Shown here piece after piece: positions 61,101 to 64,000 of a DNA stretch of 64,000 nucleotides (positions within the stretch are counted from its first letter, which is position 1; each line of letters begins with the position of its first letter). Below the pieces are notes generated by a model that was not told the DNA's origin, did no database searches, and saw only the letters and a list, made by a program, of their open reading frames with translations. The stretch comes from Aurelia coerulea. Taxonomy: Eukaryota; Cnidaria; Scyphozoa; Semaeostomeae; Ulmaridae. The stretch is from contig CM076962.1 of assembly GCA_039566865.1 (NCBI GenBank), positions 10,782,743 to 10,846,742 on the forward strand. Reading direction: 5' to 3'. The position numbers and the translations under genes are program-made.

Positions 61101-63984
61101 CTCGTGGCGAATGAAAGCAATGCTAAAGAAAGCAATAGAGGGATTAGGTCTTTCTTTGTCCTATTTATAGACAAGGGCTATATATCTCAGGTCATTCACT
61201 TTAACACACAAAATAAGATAGTCACTCTGAAAGGATACATCAAGGCCCTAAAAGATTACAAACTAGGATCTTACCTATAATAAATATTTCAACCAACAAT
61301 TTGCATTTAATTTACATATTGGGTCTTGTCATATGATACAATTTCTCTTCCATAAATCAACTGTTTCTTAATTACGGGCTTAATTATCAGTAATTGAGTA
61401 ATTTTAGTTTTTACCTTTCTTTCTTTCCATTTCCATATATTATCTTAGTAGTATTAGAAGCATAATTATTCATAATGTATTTATCAACACCTAACCTAAC
61501 GTTTATTCATTCTGTTATTGATCTTCTATTCATTATCATTATCATTTAAAAAACAATATAGTTATTTGTAGTTTTGAATTTTTAGTTATTTGTATTTGTA
61601 GTTATTTGTAGTCTTAAATTTTCTTAGCGCTGTATACCGTTCTGTTTTGCTGTAAGCGCCCCAGACTCGACAAGCTTTGCTTCTTCTGGGGCGTATGAAA
61701 TTATATGTAGTTAGTTTAACTCATATATTTCATGAATCATTATCATCATCATCATTATCATCATCACTGTTAATTAGCAACAAAAGAAAACCTTGTCAAA
61801 AAGAAAAAAGATCCTATCGAAAGAAAAAATAATAACATTGCTGCAGAAAAGAAATAATGAAATTGGTTGTTATCAACCTTCCTTGAAGATAACTCTGCTT
61901 TCCGCTCCAGTGAACAGTGATATGCTGTTTCGCAAAGCCACTCTACTCAGAAAACAGTTGATTTCTCCAATATCATTCGGGCTTTTGGGCTATCGAACAG
62001 CAGTAAAAAGGATTTTGTTTTGCATACTCTTTGCAATCGAAAGATGTATAAATCGCAATGCTTCCGTTAATGCTGGCTTTGCAAATCTTACTTTAAATCA
62101 TTTTGTTGTTTTCAGAAAAATGGATTCATCTCCAAATCTACTCCAAAAAGTTTCGATATTTGTCCGTTCCATCTCTAGCAAGGTAGTTGATATACAACTT
62201 TGCAAATTCTGATTGAAAAAGCTAGGCTAGATTTCCTGCAATAGAATTTTATATTTCTGTTTACTAGCCCATTCAGAAGGAGTTGAACGCTTTTGTAAAA
62301 GTTCAGTTTTAGAACTATGTTCATTGTGGACTCTTAAAAAAATTTGATATTTTGTGAGTGCTCATGAATGTCTCGAAACACACATACAACATGATTTTTT
62401 AAGTTGCTTGTAAAAGTCAGTAGCTTTTAATCAATAGATGCAAATGGTACTTTTACAAGCGTACTAAGGATGTCTATTGAGACTTGGGTACGGTATTCCC
62501 AACAGATGACGTTCATTTGTTTGCCAATGGAAGCATTTCTGAAGTTGTTTGAAGCCTGAGCTTCATAGCATATGGTTATCTGATGACTGTCTGATGACCA
62601 AGGTTTCTCCCTTTCACTGTTGAAAAGTAAACAGAAACATAAAATTCGATTACATGAAATATAGCTTCGTTTTTTTAATTAAACTTGGCAAATTTGTAGA
62701 TCTACTACCTACCTAAAGTTGGAGAGACAAATATTGGACATTTTTCGAGTAGATTTGGAGATAAATCCACTTTTTTAAATCAATAAAAAGACTTTAACTA
62801 GGATTTGTGAAGCCAGGGTTGACGGAAACATTGCGATTTATACATTTTTCGATTGCCCCGACTAAACGGAACAATTTCCTTTTTACCGCTCTCCGATAGG
62901 CAGAATATTATTGGAGATATTTTCCAAGGAGAGTGGTATTGCGAAACGGCATCTCACTGTCACTGTGCACTAGAGTGGAAAGCAAAGTTACCCCAAAGTC
63001 CCAGGAGTGGTAGTTTGAGCGTTTAACACTCTAATCAATAGCGATAACTACGAACTTATAGTGCGAAACTATATTCAACCTACACGTGCGCAAAGGAATT
63101 TTCAGAAAAAGTGGGGAGAAAATTGGTCGGTGGTAAGTTGTTTTCTTGGTCGGTGGTAAGTGGTAAGTTGTTGGTCAGTGGTCGGCGGTTGTTATGTTCG
63201 GTGGTAAATGGTTTGTTGGTCGGTGGTCGGTTGTCGGTTGCTGTCATGATCGGTGGTAAGTGCGGTAAGTGGATGGTGGTAAGTGTGGTCGGTGGTATGT
63301 GGTTGTACAACACGCTGATGAGAAGTACCATACTGGAGGACAATAATGAACATGTGAATATACAAAGCTTTGGACAAGAATTTTCTTTTCATTAAAGCCA
63401 ATGTATTGTTTCAGTCTTTTTAAAACAGTGAGTTGTGATGCGGCTTTTCTGCAAAGTTCAGATATATGCTGTTCAAAATCCACTTCATAATTTTACTAGC
63501 AATTTTACCATTTCGACCGATTTGATCATTTTTCACGAACCTGTTGTTTTTATGGTTAGTGATTTCTTACACTGGGCTTCACATGTTGAAAACGTCATTA
63601 TGAGTGTAAATATTATTTGCAATATAAGCTAATTTGTTGGATAGCTTTCTTCTATATTGTACCCAATTCAGTTTAGAATTCAAGCAAAATCCCCAGGAAA
63701 AGTCTTGCTCTCAAACTATGTTTTAGATAATTGTCAAATCTCGAGAGTTACTTTTTGTTTGAAAGATTAAAGAGCATTCTACTTTGCTAGCAGTCTATAA
63801 CAAGTTTGTTTTACAGTTGTCTTTTTATCAAATGGAAATTTACTGCTAATTATTTGCTGGTATGTATAAATAATGTTATCTTTGCAGTATTCTACCAGTC
63901 AAAGCAATTCAATGCATCGAAGATTTTCTCGACATAAAACATGCCATGAAAAACTGTGTTGGACGAGGGAAGAAGAGTGAGTGA
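33863..63984 (+). CDS. SDR16C-type short-chain dehydrogenase/reductase, five coding exons
   Basis: Join 33863-34106, 41966-42237, 58060-58298, 58786-58914 and 63888-63984: 981 bases, 326 residues plus stop. Intron phases are 1, 0, 2 and 2; all introns are GT-AG. A hydrophobic segment at about 33-49, followed by PRR, fits an ER or lipid-droplet anchor as in RDH10 and HSD17B11. The Rossmann fold has TGSAGYVG (64-71), VVLWDIN (85-91, with the acid favouring NAD), NNAG (141-144), N166, S194, Y207 and K211. The family oxidises or reduces retinoids, steroids or other lipids with NAD(P); the substrate here is not predictable. The glycine motif is TGxxGxxG instead of TGxxxGxG. An in-frame TAG at 33827 precedes the first ATG, supporting the start. 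Length suits the family (about 300-340). Confidence 0.92.
34460..35340. mobile_element. Probable poly-G element B carrying a 121-bp tandem array
   Basis: Left edge CCCCTGGGGGAAGGGGGTACTTGA at about 34473 resembles the poly-G ends. The right edge is not clear: C-rich runs occur at 35205-35225 and 35310-35340, and no 8-bp duplication was found. Internal sequence (GATTCCTCTTAAACCGAAGAG) matches the nested element at 3660-3700. Confidence 0.5.
34620..35180. repeat. 121-bp tandem repeat, five units
   Basis: GGGAGATGCATTCTAAGCCA recurs about every 121 bp from 34654 (34654, 34778, 34899, 35020, 35146). Each unit also has AAGGTTTCCTTGTCGCTAA and AATTTTCCTCGTGC. The open frames at 34850-35089 and 35095-35304 come from the repeat. 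Three related units lie at 3780-4030. Confidence 0.85.
35508..36178 (-). pseudogene. LINE RT C-terminal fragment split by poly-G element C
   Basis: On the reverse strand, 36178-36098 encodes a SRDVLNQMYKLY-type segment. 35668-35508 continues with VRPHLDYGDIVYH, FTRKLEQTQYLAALVTGAWR and GTNRQRLY, motifs of one LINE clade. The break at 35508 is abrupt (CCGCCCCTG|CTCG) and may be another element end. Confidence 0.75.
35669..36097. mobile_element. Poly-G-ended element C, 8-bp duplication ATAAATAA
   Basis: Starts CCCAGGGGGGTACTCC and ends AGTACCCCCCCCTGGG. ATAAATAA is duplicated at 35661-35668 and 36098-36105. About 35 bp of inverted subterminal sequence (TTTCAATACGGTGGGGGTCC) is shared. The core repeats GACCCCAAATATTG five or more times in both orientations. 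Confidence 0.92.
36179..36888. other. Intron sequence without genes; two CRE palindromes
   Basis: AT-rich. TGACGTCA occurs at 36494-36501 and 36512-36519. A G-run at about 36193 is unpaired. Confidence 0.45.
36889..37313. mobile_element. MITE with ACACG-T-run-ATAAGAAAC ends, copy 1
   Basis: The ends TACACGCTTTTTTTATTATAAG and CTTATAAAAAAAACGTGTA are complementary. GTTTCTTA motifs recur at both subterminal regions, next to AGTACTA. It is about 93 percent similar by eye to 54115-54536. The open frames 37007-37231 and 54232-54456 are parallel and conserved, but also follow from DNA similarity. Confidence 0.82.
37314..37877. other. Intron sequence without genes
   Basis: AT-rich, with scattered AAGAAACT words like those around the preceding MITE. 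No domain or boundary is recognisable. Confidence 0.4.
37878..38353. mobile_element. hAT-like MITE, 8-bp duplication GAGCAAGG
   Basis: Starts CAGGGTTGCCAGATTGGCC and ends AAATCTGGCAACCCTG. GAGCAAGG is duplicated exactly at 37870-37877 and 38354-38361. The CAGGG terminus and 8-bp duplication fit hAT. GGCCTTTTT / TTTTGGCC words repeat inside. No coding. Confidence 0.9.
38690..38815. repeat. Short GC-rich imperfect palindrome
   Basis: CCAGCAGTTTGAGCGCGC at about 38726 pairs imperfectly with GCGCGTGCTCAAACCGCTGG at about 38785. It borders the 3' tail of the following LINE. Confidence 0.5.
38820..40510 (-). mobile_element. 5'-truncated CR1/L2-group LINE
   Basis: Reverse-strand element with a 3' tail of AAAATGAAAA type at 38815-38845, a 3' untranslated region with the TTTACAGGGCAATTTGGAAATC-type motif of the group, and a single long RT frame. 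It is truncated at about 40510. A weak GCGTT match at both ends may be the target duplication. Confidence 0.85.
38987..40504 (-). CDS. LINE reverse transcriptase, uninterrupted 505-codon frame
   Basis: Starts within the finger region (KSFGLDLISSYFLKIG) and contains SNYRPISVLPVVSRL, FIDLKKAFDTVNH (141 onward), CGVPQGSCLGPLLFL (196-210), MYADDTSISF with YADD at 228-231, NKLSLNVAKT and TKYLGIEVD. The C-terminal zone has LQNRAVRIATNSPYDA and RGARLWNNLN. No stop or frameshift. The endonuclease and ORF1 are absent by 5' truncation. Intronic and antisense to the SDR gene. Confidence 0.92.
   Translation of the reverse strand: MKMSKFKTSKSFGLDLISSYFLKIGMPILASPLSQLFNLSMSQGLFPDSWKIARVAPIYKAGPADDRSNYRPISVLPVVSRLFEKLIFDQMYSFLNNNKLLYSKQSGFRRLHSVLTCLLKCTNDWYLNIDKGKFTSVTFIDLKKAFDTVNHEILLKKLSLYGIKAKELRWFHSYLSNRKQCCKVNGQISELEDVTCGVPQGSCLGPLLFLLYINDLHLSLNYSEVNMYADDTSISFSSDSIPTINESVNSDLLCLKTWLESNKLSLNVAKTQNLLIGGRKKLKDIENSETQKVQIVIGEEPVSKIKHTKYLGIEVDQFLNWDDHISSIIKKTSKGIGMLRYAKTYLPLTTIQSMYRSLIEPYFRSCCSVWGVCSTTALNKLQKLQNRAVRIATNSPYDASSQPLLKELEWQTVRELIDMETARMVYRSINEEAPNYLATLFERLSDNSIRVLRNTNTDLKLPFLKTSSGQRCFAYRGARLWNNLNADVKTASTLNRFKAAYKTSQ
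40511..41167. other. Intron sequence without genes
   Basis: AT-rich. A C-run at 41044-41053 is unpaired. Nothing recognisable. Confidence 0.45.
41168..41363 (-). mobile_element. tRNA-derived SINE
   Basis: Reading the reverse strand from 41363: A box TGGCGCAGTGG (41357-41347), an anticodon-arm-like CTGACTTTGCAGCCAG, and B box GGTTCGATACC (41303-41293), as in a tRNA head. A non-tRNA body follows, ending in CACCTT-type tandem repeats at 41187-41170. It abuts the 3' side of a LINE fragment. The acceptor stem does not close, so it is not a functional tRNA gene. Confidence 0.8.
41364..41640 (-). pseudogene. LINE reverse transcriptase fragment
   Basis: The reverse-strand translation gives KIFADDTSLFS, with an FADD catalytic box, and WQWKMHFNAEKTVELIFSTKR, the thumb region of Jockey/RTE-type LINEs. 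GSVLGP-like sequence before it is out of frame. Truncated on both sides; the SINE lies directly downstream. Confidence 0.8.
41745..41900. repeat. Dispersed repeat with TTTTTGAAGCCTTTCTAATG core
   Basis: Same orientation as 2150-2185 plus 4680-4720, and reverse of 4935-5115. It is one of the empty-site relatives of the insertion at 2186. Confidence 0.6.
41966..42237 (+). CDS. SDR gene exon 2 (nucleotide-binding domain, NNAG)
   Basis: Residues 82-172, from GARVVLWDIN to NTLSHFW. Acceptor TTTTCAG|GTG at 41965, donor TGG|GTGAGT at 42238. It contains the cofactor-specificity acid, NNAG and catalytic N166. Confidence 0.93.
42238..43791 (+). other. Start of SDR intron 2, no gene
   Basis: Intron 2 spans 42238-58059. 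This first 1.5 kb holds a G-run at 42665-42674 without a partner and a reverse frame (42850-42611) with a chance YADD. I see nothing else. Confidence 0.5.
43792..44096. mobile_element. Poly-G-ended element D, 8-bp duplication GTTTATTT
   Basis: Starts TCCAGGGGGG...TACTC and ends GAGTACCCCCTGGG. GTTTATTT is duplicated at 43784-43791 and 44097-44104. Subterminal AGGATAGGGATGCTCAGG / CCTGAGCACCCCTATCCT are complementary. The core repeats TTATTTTTTTGGGTC about six times. Confidence 0.9.
44178..44290 (-). mobile_element. Reverse LINE 3' tail remnant
   Basis: GTTTCAGTTTCAGTTTCATT reads in reverse as a GAAATGAAAC tail, like the other LINE copies. No coding part follows. Confidence 0.4.
44428..44600 (-). 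pseudogene. Unrecognised repeated ORF C-terminus, copy 1
   Basis: The reverse-strand translation gives SSGLQEGANLSFQD, then ALKPPIPTKDVSMSKL and TVEEHF followed by a stop. It matches 47640-47800 and, in part, 53420-53455 at the protein level, with different synonymous changes. This suggests a real mobile-element protein end. I do not recognise the family. Confidence 0.5.
44600..46338. other. Intron sequence without recognisable genes
   Basis: Contains a repeated GATATAACGCAATAGCTGTA at about 44812 and 45198, indicating a duplicated or element-derived stretch. The short reverse frames show no domains. Confidence 0.4.
46347..46789. mobile_element. Poly-G-ended element H, 8-bp duplication TTGCCGTT
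   Basis: Starts CCCGGGGGGGGACTCC and ends GGAGTACCCCCCTCTGGG. TTGCCGTT is duplicated at 46339-46346 and 46790-46797. ATTATGGCCTAACAGGGGGG and its complement form the subterminal arms. The core repeats GCTACCAxxTGG and TTTGAGGGT / TTTGGGGGT words. Confidence 0.9.
46798..47540. other. Intron sequence without recognisable genes
   Basis: AT-rich; nothing supported. Confidence 0.4.
47545..47820 (+). pseudogene. RT-like relic and unrecognised ORF C-terminus, copy 2
   Basis: The frame from 47548 has KVLSGVPLGSILIF, reminiscent of the SGVPQGSILGP box of LINE RTs. It is followed by PKSPSSGLQVDAN, matching copy 1 at 44428-44600. After a one-base slip the matching C-terminus ALKAPIPTNEVSMFKLT continues. 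The RT link is tentative. Confidence 0.45.
48098..49196 (-). pseudogene. LINE RT, C-terminal two thirds
   Basis: Contains IDLKKAFDTVDH, CGVAQGSCLGPLLFLVYIND (Q-box changed from GVPQ to GVAQ), SMYADDTSIYY with YADD and VKYLGFQVDH. The C-terminal zone has LQNRAAKLVTNSPFDA. The frame breaks at about 48790-48825 and again near 48170. It joins, across the TTAA element, to TNDWYL at 50365-50390. Confidence 0.85.
49201..50360. mobile_element. TTAA-target element with roughly 385-bp arms, copy 1
   Basis: Starts GGTAACTCTGCTTTCCGCTC and ends with the complement. TTAA is at both flanks (49197-49200, 50361-50364), and removing the element restores LINE coding (DWYL). Arms 49201-49590 and 49970-50360 are about 90 percent similar by eye. 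TTAA targets are known for piggyBac and Kolobok superfamilies; no transposase is present. The mirrored frames in the arms are artefacts. Confidence 0.92.
50365..50486 (-). pseudogene. LINE RT middle fragment between two insertions
   Basis: Reverse translation: YNQLYDYLDKNKL, SDQSGFRVLHSVLTSLLKC and TNDWYL, the RT segment before the DLKKAFDT motif. Confidence 0.85.
50933..51383. mobile_element. hAT-like MITE, 8-bp duplication CTTGCACC
   Basis: Starts CAGGACCGTCGAGAGGGGG and ends CTTTCGACGGCCCTG. CTTGCACC is duplicated at 50925-50932 and 51384-51391. Inside are GGGGCCCGGGCC and AAGGGCGTGGTCC words shared with 57354-57648. Confidence 0.88.
51392..51910 (-). pseudogene. Captured fragment of a HTH/integrase-like host or element gene
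   Basis: The reverse translation from about 51885 reads AGAPYFLHDVARHLEDNQYN and RMIELILETRSIIDRVIQW. From 51683 it reads GHRGRPKLIICENQLIFLRN, GFTWPEIQNILGVSSSTLTR and NIGQRRMQGALRGRGVR. The second part resembles the HTH region that precedes an rve integrase core in a family of animal proteins I know from fish and invertebrates (GFTWxxIxxxLGVSxxTLxRR pattern). The integrase core is missing. The two parts are joined by 22 bases that begin GTAATT and end CCCAG. It is a truncated, presumably non-functional passenger. Confidence 0.6.
51989..52426. mobile_element. Poly-G-ended element F, 8-bp duplication AGTTGGCG
   Basis: Starts CCCGGGGAGGGG...TACT and ends AAGTACCCCC...CCGG. AGTTGGCG is duplicated at 51981-51988 and 52427-52434. 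The core repeats ACAGGGTATCATTTTC, ACAGGGTATCAC, ACAGGGTCCC and ACAGGGTGCC. It inserted into the captured gene segment of the surrounding element. Confidence 0.9.
52895..53335 (-). pseudogene. LINE RT N-terminal portion
   Basis: Reverse translation: FFCNVGKNLSENIPN, TTEEVIKACSKIKKSNGSGT, SHFLKVGIEILAPSLAQLF and SNYRPISVLPVVSRLFEKL. This is the linker and finger region just after where the endonuclease would be. The frame is open to the insertion point at 52895. Confidence 0.85.
53334..53415. repeat. 82-bp palindrome with hammerhead-like core in each arm
   Basis: AGAACTTGCATTTACGTTTC ... GAAC is followed, after TCCT, by its near-perfect complement. The reverse strand of the left arm reads CTGATGA-A-GC-GAAA-GC-GAAACG. 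The right arm on the forward strand is the same except that GAAACG is GAACG. It sits exactly at the 5' truncation point of the LINE. Confidence 0.7.
53616..55228. mobile_element. Long-inverted-repeat element 3 with promoter- and exon-like arms
   Basis: Arms of about 450 bp (53616-54080 and 54770-55228) start AATAGACCTTTCCCCTGATT / complement. Each arm holds TGACGTAATC-type and ACAACTCCCAGAATGCAC sites and a reading frame open for about 75 codons (NEIIENxSTLADQHIPSSFQ). The interior contains MITE copy 2. No clear target duplication and no transposase. Confidence 0.8.
54115..54536. mobile_element. MITE with ACACG-T-run-ATAAGAAAC ends, copy 2
   Basis: Same element as 36889-37313, nested inside the long-inverted-repeat element. 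Confidence 0.82.
55229..55874. other. Intron sequence; one unexplained 104-codon frame
   Basis: The frame at 55325-55639 (+) has a hydrophobic stretch of about 22 residues (SLLIFTLLSLLFFGLLLSFS), as for one membrane segment. It has no recognisable family, no clear partner exon and no upstream promoter signal that I can see. Probably a chance or element-derived frame. Confidence 0.35.
55875..56010 (-). pseudogene. LINE ORF2 extreme C-terminus
   Basis: Reverse translation: QYFGSKLWNTIPVYVRIASS and ISIFKSKLNAYLLQT, then a stop. This matches the conserved G(A/S)KLWNxIP ending of LINE RT proteins. Only this end is recognisable. Confidence 0.7.
56011..56610. other. Intron sequence without recognisable genes
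   Basis: The reverse frame 56264-56034 has no domain. The forward frame from 56458 runs into the palindromic element that follows. Confidence 0.4.
56611..57217. mobile_element. Foldback element with GGGTGCGCCAAAATAAAC ends
   Basis: ACTGGGTGCGCCAAAATAAA at 56611 and its complement ending at 57217 begin arms of about 290 bp with roughly 85 percent complementarity, leaving almost no loop. The frame 56458-57000 and its reverse partner at 57195-56827 are mirror artefacts. Target duplication is not clear. Confidence 0.8.
57354..57648. mobile_element. hAT-like MITE, 8-bp duplication CCTGCTAC
   Basis: Begins CAGTCGAGGGGG (shortened relative to CAGGxCCGTCGAG) and ends CCCGGCCCTG. CCTGCTAC is duplicated at 57346-57353 and 57649-57656. 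It shares GGGGCCCG and AGGGCGTGG words with 50933-51383. GTAGTTACCAGG is tandem near the left end. Confidence 0.85.
57657..58059 (+). other. End of SDR intron 2
   Basis: No gene. It ends with the acceptor ACCTTAG at 58053-58059. A second AG at 58067-58068 is in the same phase, but using it would delete three residues from the conserved HFWxxxxFLP spacing. Confidence 0.7.
58060..58298 (+). CDS. SDR gene exon 3 (catalytic Ser, Tyr, Lys)
   Basis: Residues 173-251 plus two bases of codon 252: FLPAILQENHGHIVAVAS, the YAASK active site (Y207, K211, with S194 thirteen residues before Y207) and NPAVIDTE. Donor AG|GTGAGA at 58299. Confidence 0.93.
58786..58914 (+). CDS. SDR gene exon 4
   Basis: Completes R252 and encodes 253-294 (LFPKGMDVLKPEYVAEKIVD, then KQVILHLPRSS). 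Acceptor TTCTAG at 58785, donor AC|GTAAGT at 58915. The LKPEYVAxxIVDAI pattern matches the C-terminal region of SDR16C/HSD17B11 relatives. Confidence 0.93.
58915..59640 (+). other. First part of SDR intron 4, no gene
   Basis: Intron 4 spans 58915-63887. Nothing recognisable in this part. Confidence 0.6.
59642..59781 (-). ncRNA. Two hammerhead-ribozyme-like cores, 111 bp apart
   Basis: The reverse strand has CTGAAGA-A-GAT-GAAA-ATC-GAAACG (59779-59756) and CTGATGA-A-GGC-TTAT-GCC-GAAACG (59668-59645). Both fit CUGANGA, a short stem II, then GAAA. The stem-II bases differ but remain paired (GAU/AUC versus GGC/GCC). Tandem hammerheads at about this spacing are a known feature of Penelope-like retroelement ends. 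An extra A after CUGANGA is not canonical, and I could not establish helix III and the cleavage site with certainty. Confidence 0.45.
59855..60283 (-). pseudogene. LINE ORF2 C-terminus, separated from 63316-63483 by an insertion
   Basis: The reverse strand has VQKIEKIEERALRFLHDDH and, after decay, LGPQIWNTQPNEMKSAENLN and TWDDPICKCSACPYI with a stop. This is the Cys-rich ending of a LINE clade. Stops and frame slips are present. Confidence 0.75.
60310..60422. repeat. ACCGACCAC minisatellite, left array
   Basis: ACCGACCAC / ACCACATACC units with no spacers. The array continues at 60746-60830 after poly-G element G and is mirrored at 63115-63308. Confidence 0.85.
60423..60745. mobile_element. 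Poly-G-ended element G, 8-bp duplication GCAAGGCC
   Basis: Starts CCCGAGGGGGGGGATACT and ends AAGTACCCCC...CCGGG. GCAAGGCC is duplicated at 60415-60422 and 60746-60753. It is the same subfamily and orientation as element E at 24872-25193. Confidence 0.9.
60831..61349. other. No recognisable gene
   Basis: The frame at 61053-61280 (+, 75 codons) has no recognisable domain. Confidence 0.4.
61350..61770 (+). mobile_element. Probable LINE 3' end with ATCATT tail
   Basis: GCGCCCCAGACTCGACAAGC ... CTTCTGGGGCG forms a hairpin at about 61655-61697, and ATCATTATCATCATC repeats follow at 61737-61767. This layout is typical of a LINE 3' untranslated region and tail. No coding region is recognised. Confidence 0.45.
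61888..62992. mobile_element. TTAA-target element, copy 2, older
   Basis: Same element as 49201-50360, about 1.1 kb with arms starting GATAACTCTGCTTTCCGCTC / complement. The flanks read TTGA and CCAA, consistent with decayed TTAA. The interior is in the opposite orientation relative to copy 1. Confidence 0.85.
63115..63308. repeat. GGTCGGTGGTAAGT minisatellite, right array
   Basis: Complementary in sequence to the array at 60310-60422 and lying at the other end of the element. Confidence 0.85.
63316..63483 (-). pseudogene. LINE RT C-terminal fragment
   Basis: Reverse translation: LDFEQHISELCRKAASQL, GFNEKKILVQSFVYSHVHYC and PPVWYFSSA, the post-thumb region of LINE RTs. It continues, after the insertion, at 60283. 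Confidence 0.85.
63484..63887 (+). other. End of SDR intron 4
   Basis: No gene. It ends with the acceptor TTATCTTTGCAG at 63887. Confidence 0.7.
63888..63984 (+). CDS. SDR gene exon 5 (C-terminus and stop)
   Basis: Completes T295 and encodes 296-326 (ILPVKAIQCIEDFLDIKHAM, ending GRGKKSE), then TGA at 63982-63984. The ending aligns in length with the C-terminal helix of SDR16C proteins. The 3' UTR lies beyond the window. Confidence 0.9.
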
Positions 63985-64000
63985 CTCTGCACCTGATGCC

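Larger units (their letters stand above)
60294..63315. mobile_element. Inverted-ended element with ACCGACCAC minisatellite subtermini, inserted in a LINE
   Basis: GTGGTGTGCAACCACATACC at about 60300 and GGTATGTGGTTGTACAACAC ending at 63313 are inverted. The flanks TGCTGAGAAA (60284-60293) and TGATGAGAAG (63316-63325) look like a decayed roughly 10-bp duplication. Both flanks are parts of one reverse-strand LINE. The interior holds poly-G element G, a LINE 3' end and TTAA-element copy 2. Confidence 0.65.

Noticed and set aside
63111..63395. GGKLVVSGRR-rich frame as a glycine-rich protein
   Set aside because: Translation of the GGTCGGTGGTAAGT minisatellite.

Overview
This is a 64 kb piece of animal nuclear DNA, AT-rich and intron-bearing. 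It most likely comes from a cnidarian, probably an anthozoan (coral or anemone). That placement is inferred from the style of the BEL/Pao and CR1/L2-group retroelements and from the dense load of inverted-repeat elements; nothing in the sequence proves it. I see no bacterial-type operon, CRISPR array, rRNA or functional tRNA gene.

Only one host gene is convincing. It is a membrane-anchored short-chain dehydrogenase/reductase of the SDR16C type (RDH10 / HSD17B11 / SDR16C5 relatives), on the + strand from 33863 to 63984. Five coding exons join in frame through GT-AG introns to give 326 residues with the full N-S-Y-K catalytic set. Its glycine-rich nucleotide-binding motif has the spacing of extended SDRs (TGxxGxxG) rather than the classical TGxxxGxG. 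Introns 1, 2 and 4 (7.9, 15.8 and 5.0 kb) are filled with mobile elements.

Upstream (1-33.8 kb) is a nested transposon landscape. At 2178-4687 is a stack of elements inside elements whose outer insertion has an 8-bp duplication and visible empty-site relatives. Two BEL/Pao LTR retrotransposons dominate. BEL-1 (6285-19272) has 414-bp LTRs differing at only two positions and an AGGCA duplication, but is broken by a long-inverted-repeat element, a 3 kb unknown insertion and a 5'-truncated LINE. BEL-2 (about 25220-31593) is nearly complete, with one stop and one frameshift. Several long-arm inverted-repeat elements (20.6-21.1 kb, 21.2-24.6 kb) and another LINE copy (31.9-33.3 kb) complete this half.

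The second half (the SDR introns) holds three more CR1/L2-type LINE copies or fragments, LINE pieces of another clade, a tRNA-derived SINE, a TTAA-target element in two copies, hAT-like MITEs with 8-bp duplications, and long-armed elements carrying pieces of gene-like sequence.

The most striking pattern is a dispersed class of small elements ending in CCCRGGGGGG-TACT / AGTA-CCCCCCYGGG. Each of seven copies is flanked by its own exact 8-bp target duplication, yet the cores differ and consist of short GGGT-type repeats. A second notable signal is a set of hammerhead-ribozyme-like cores at 59.64-59.78 kb and in a palindrome at 53.33-53.42 kb, with covarying stem-II bases.
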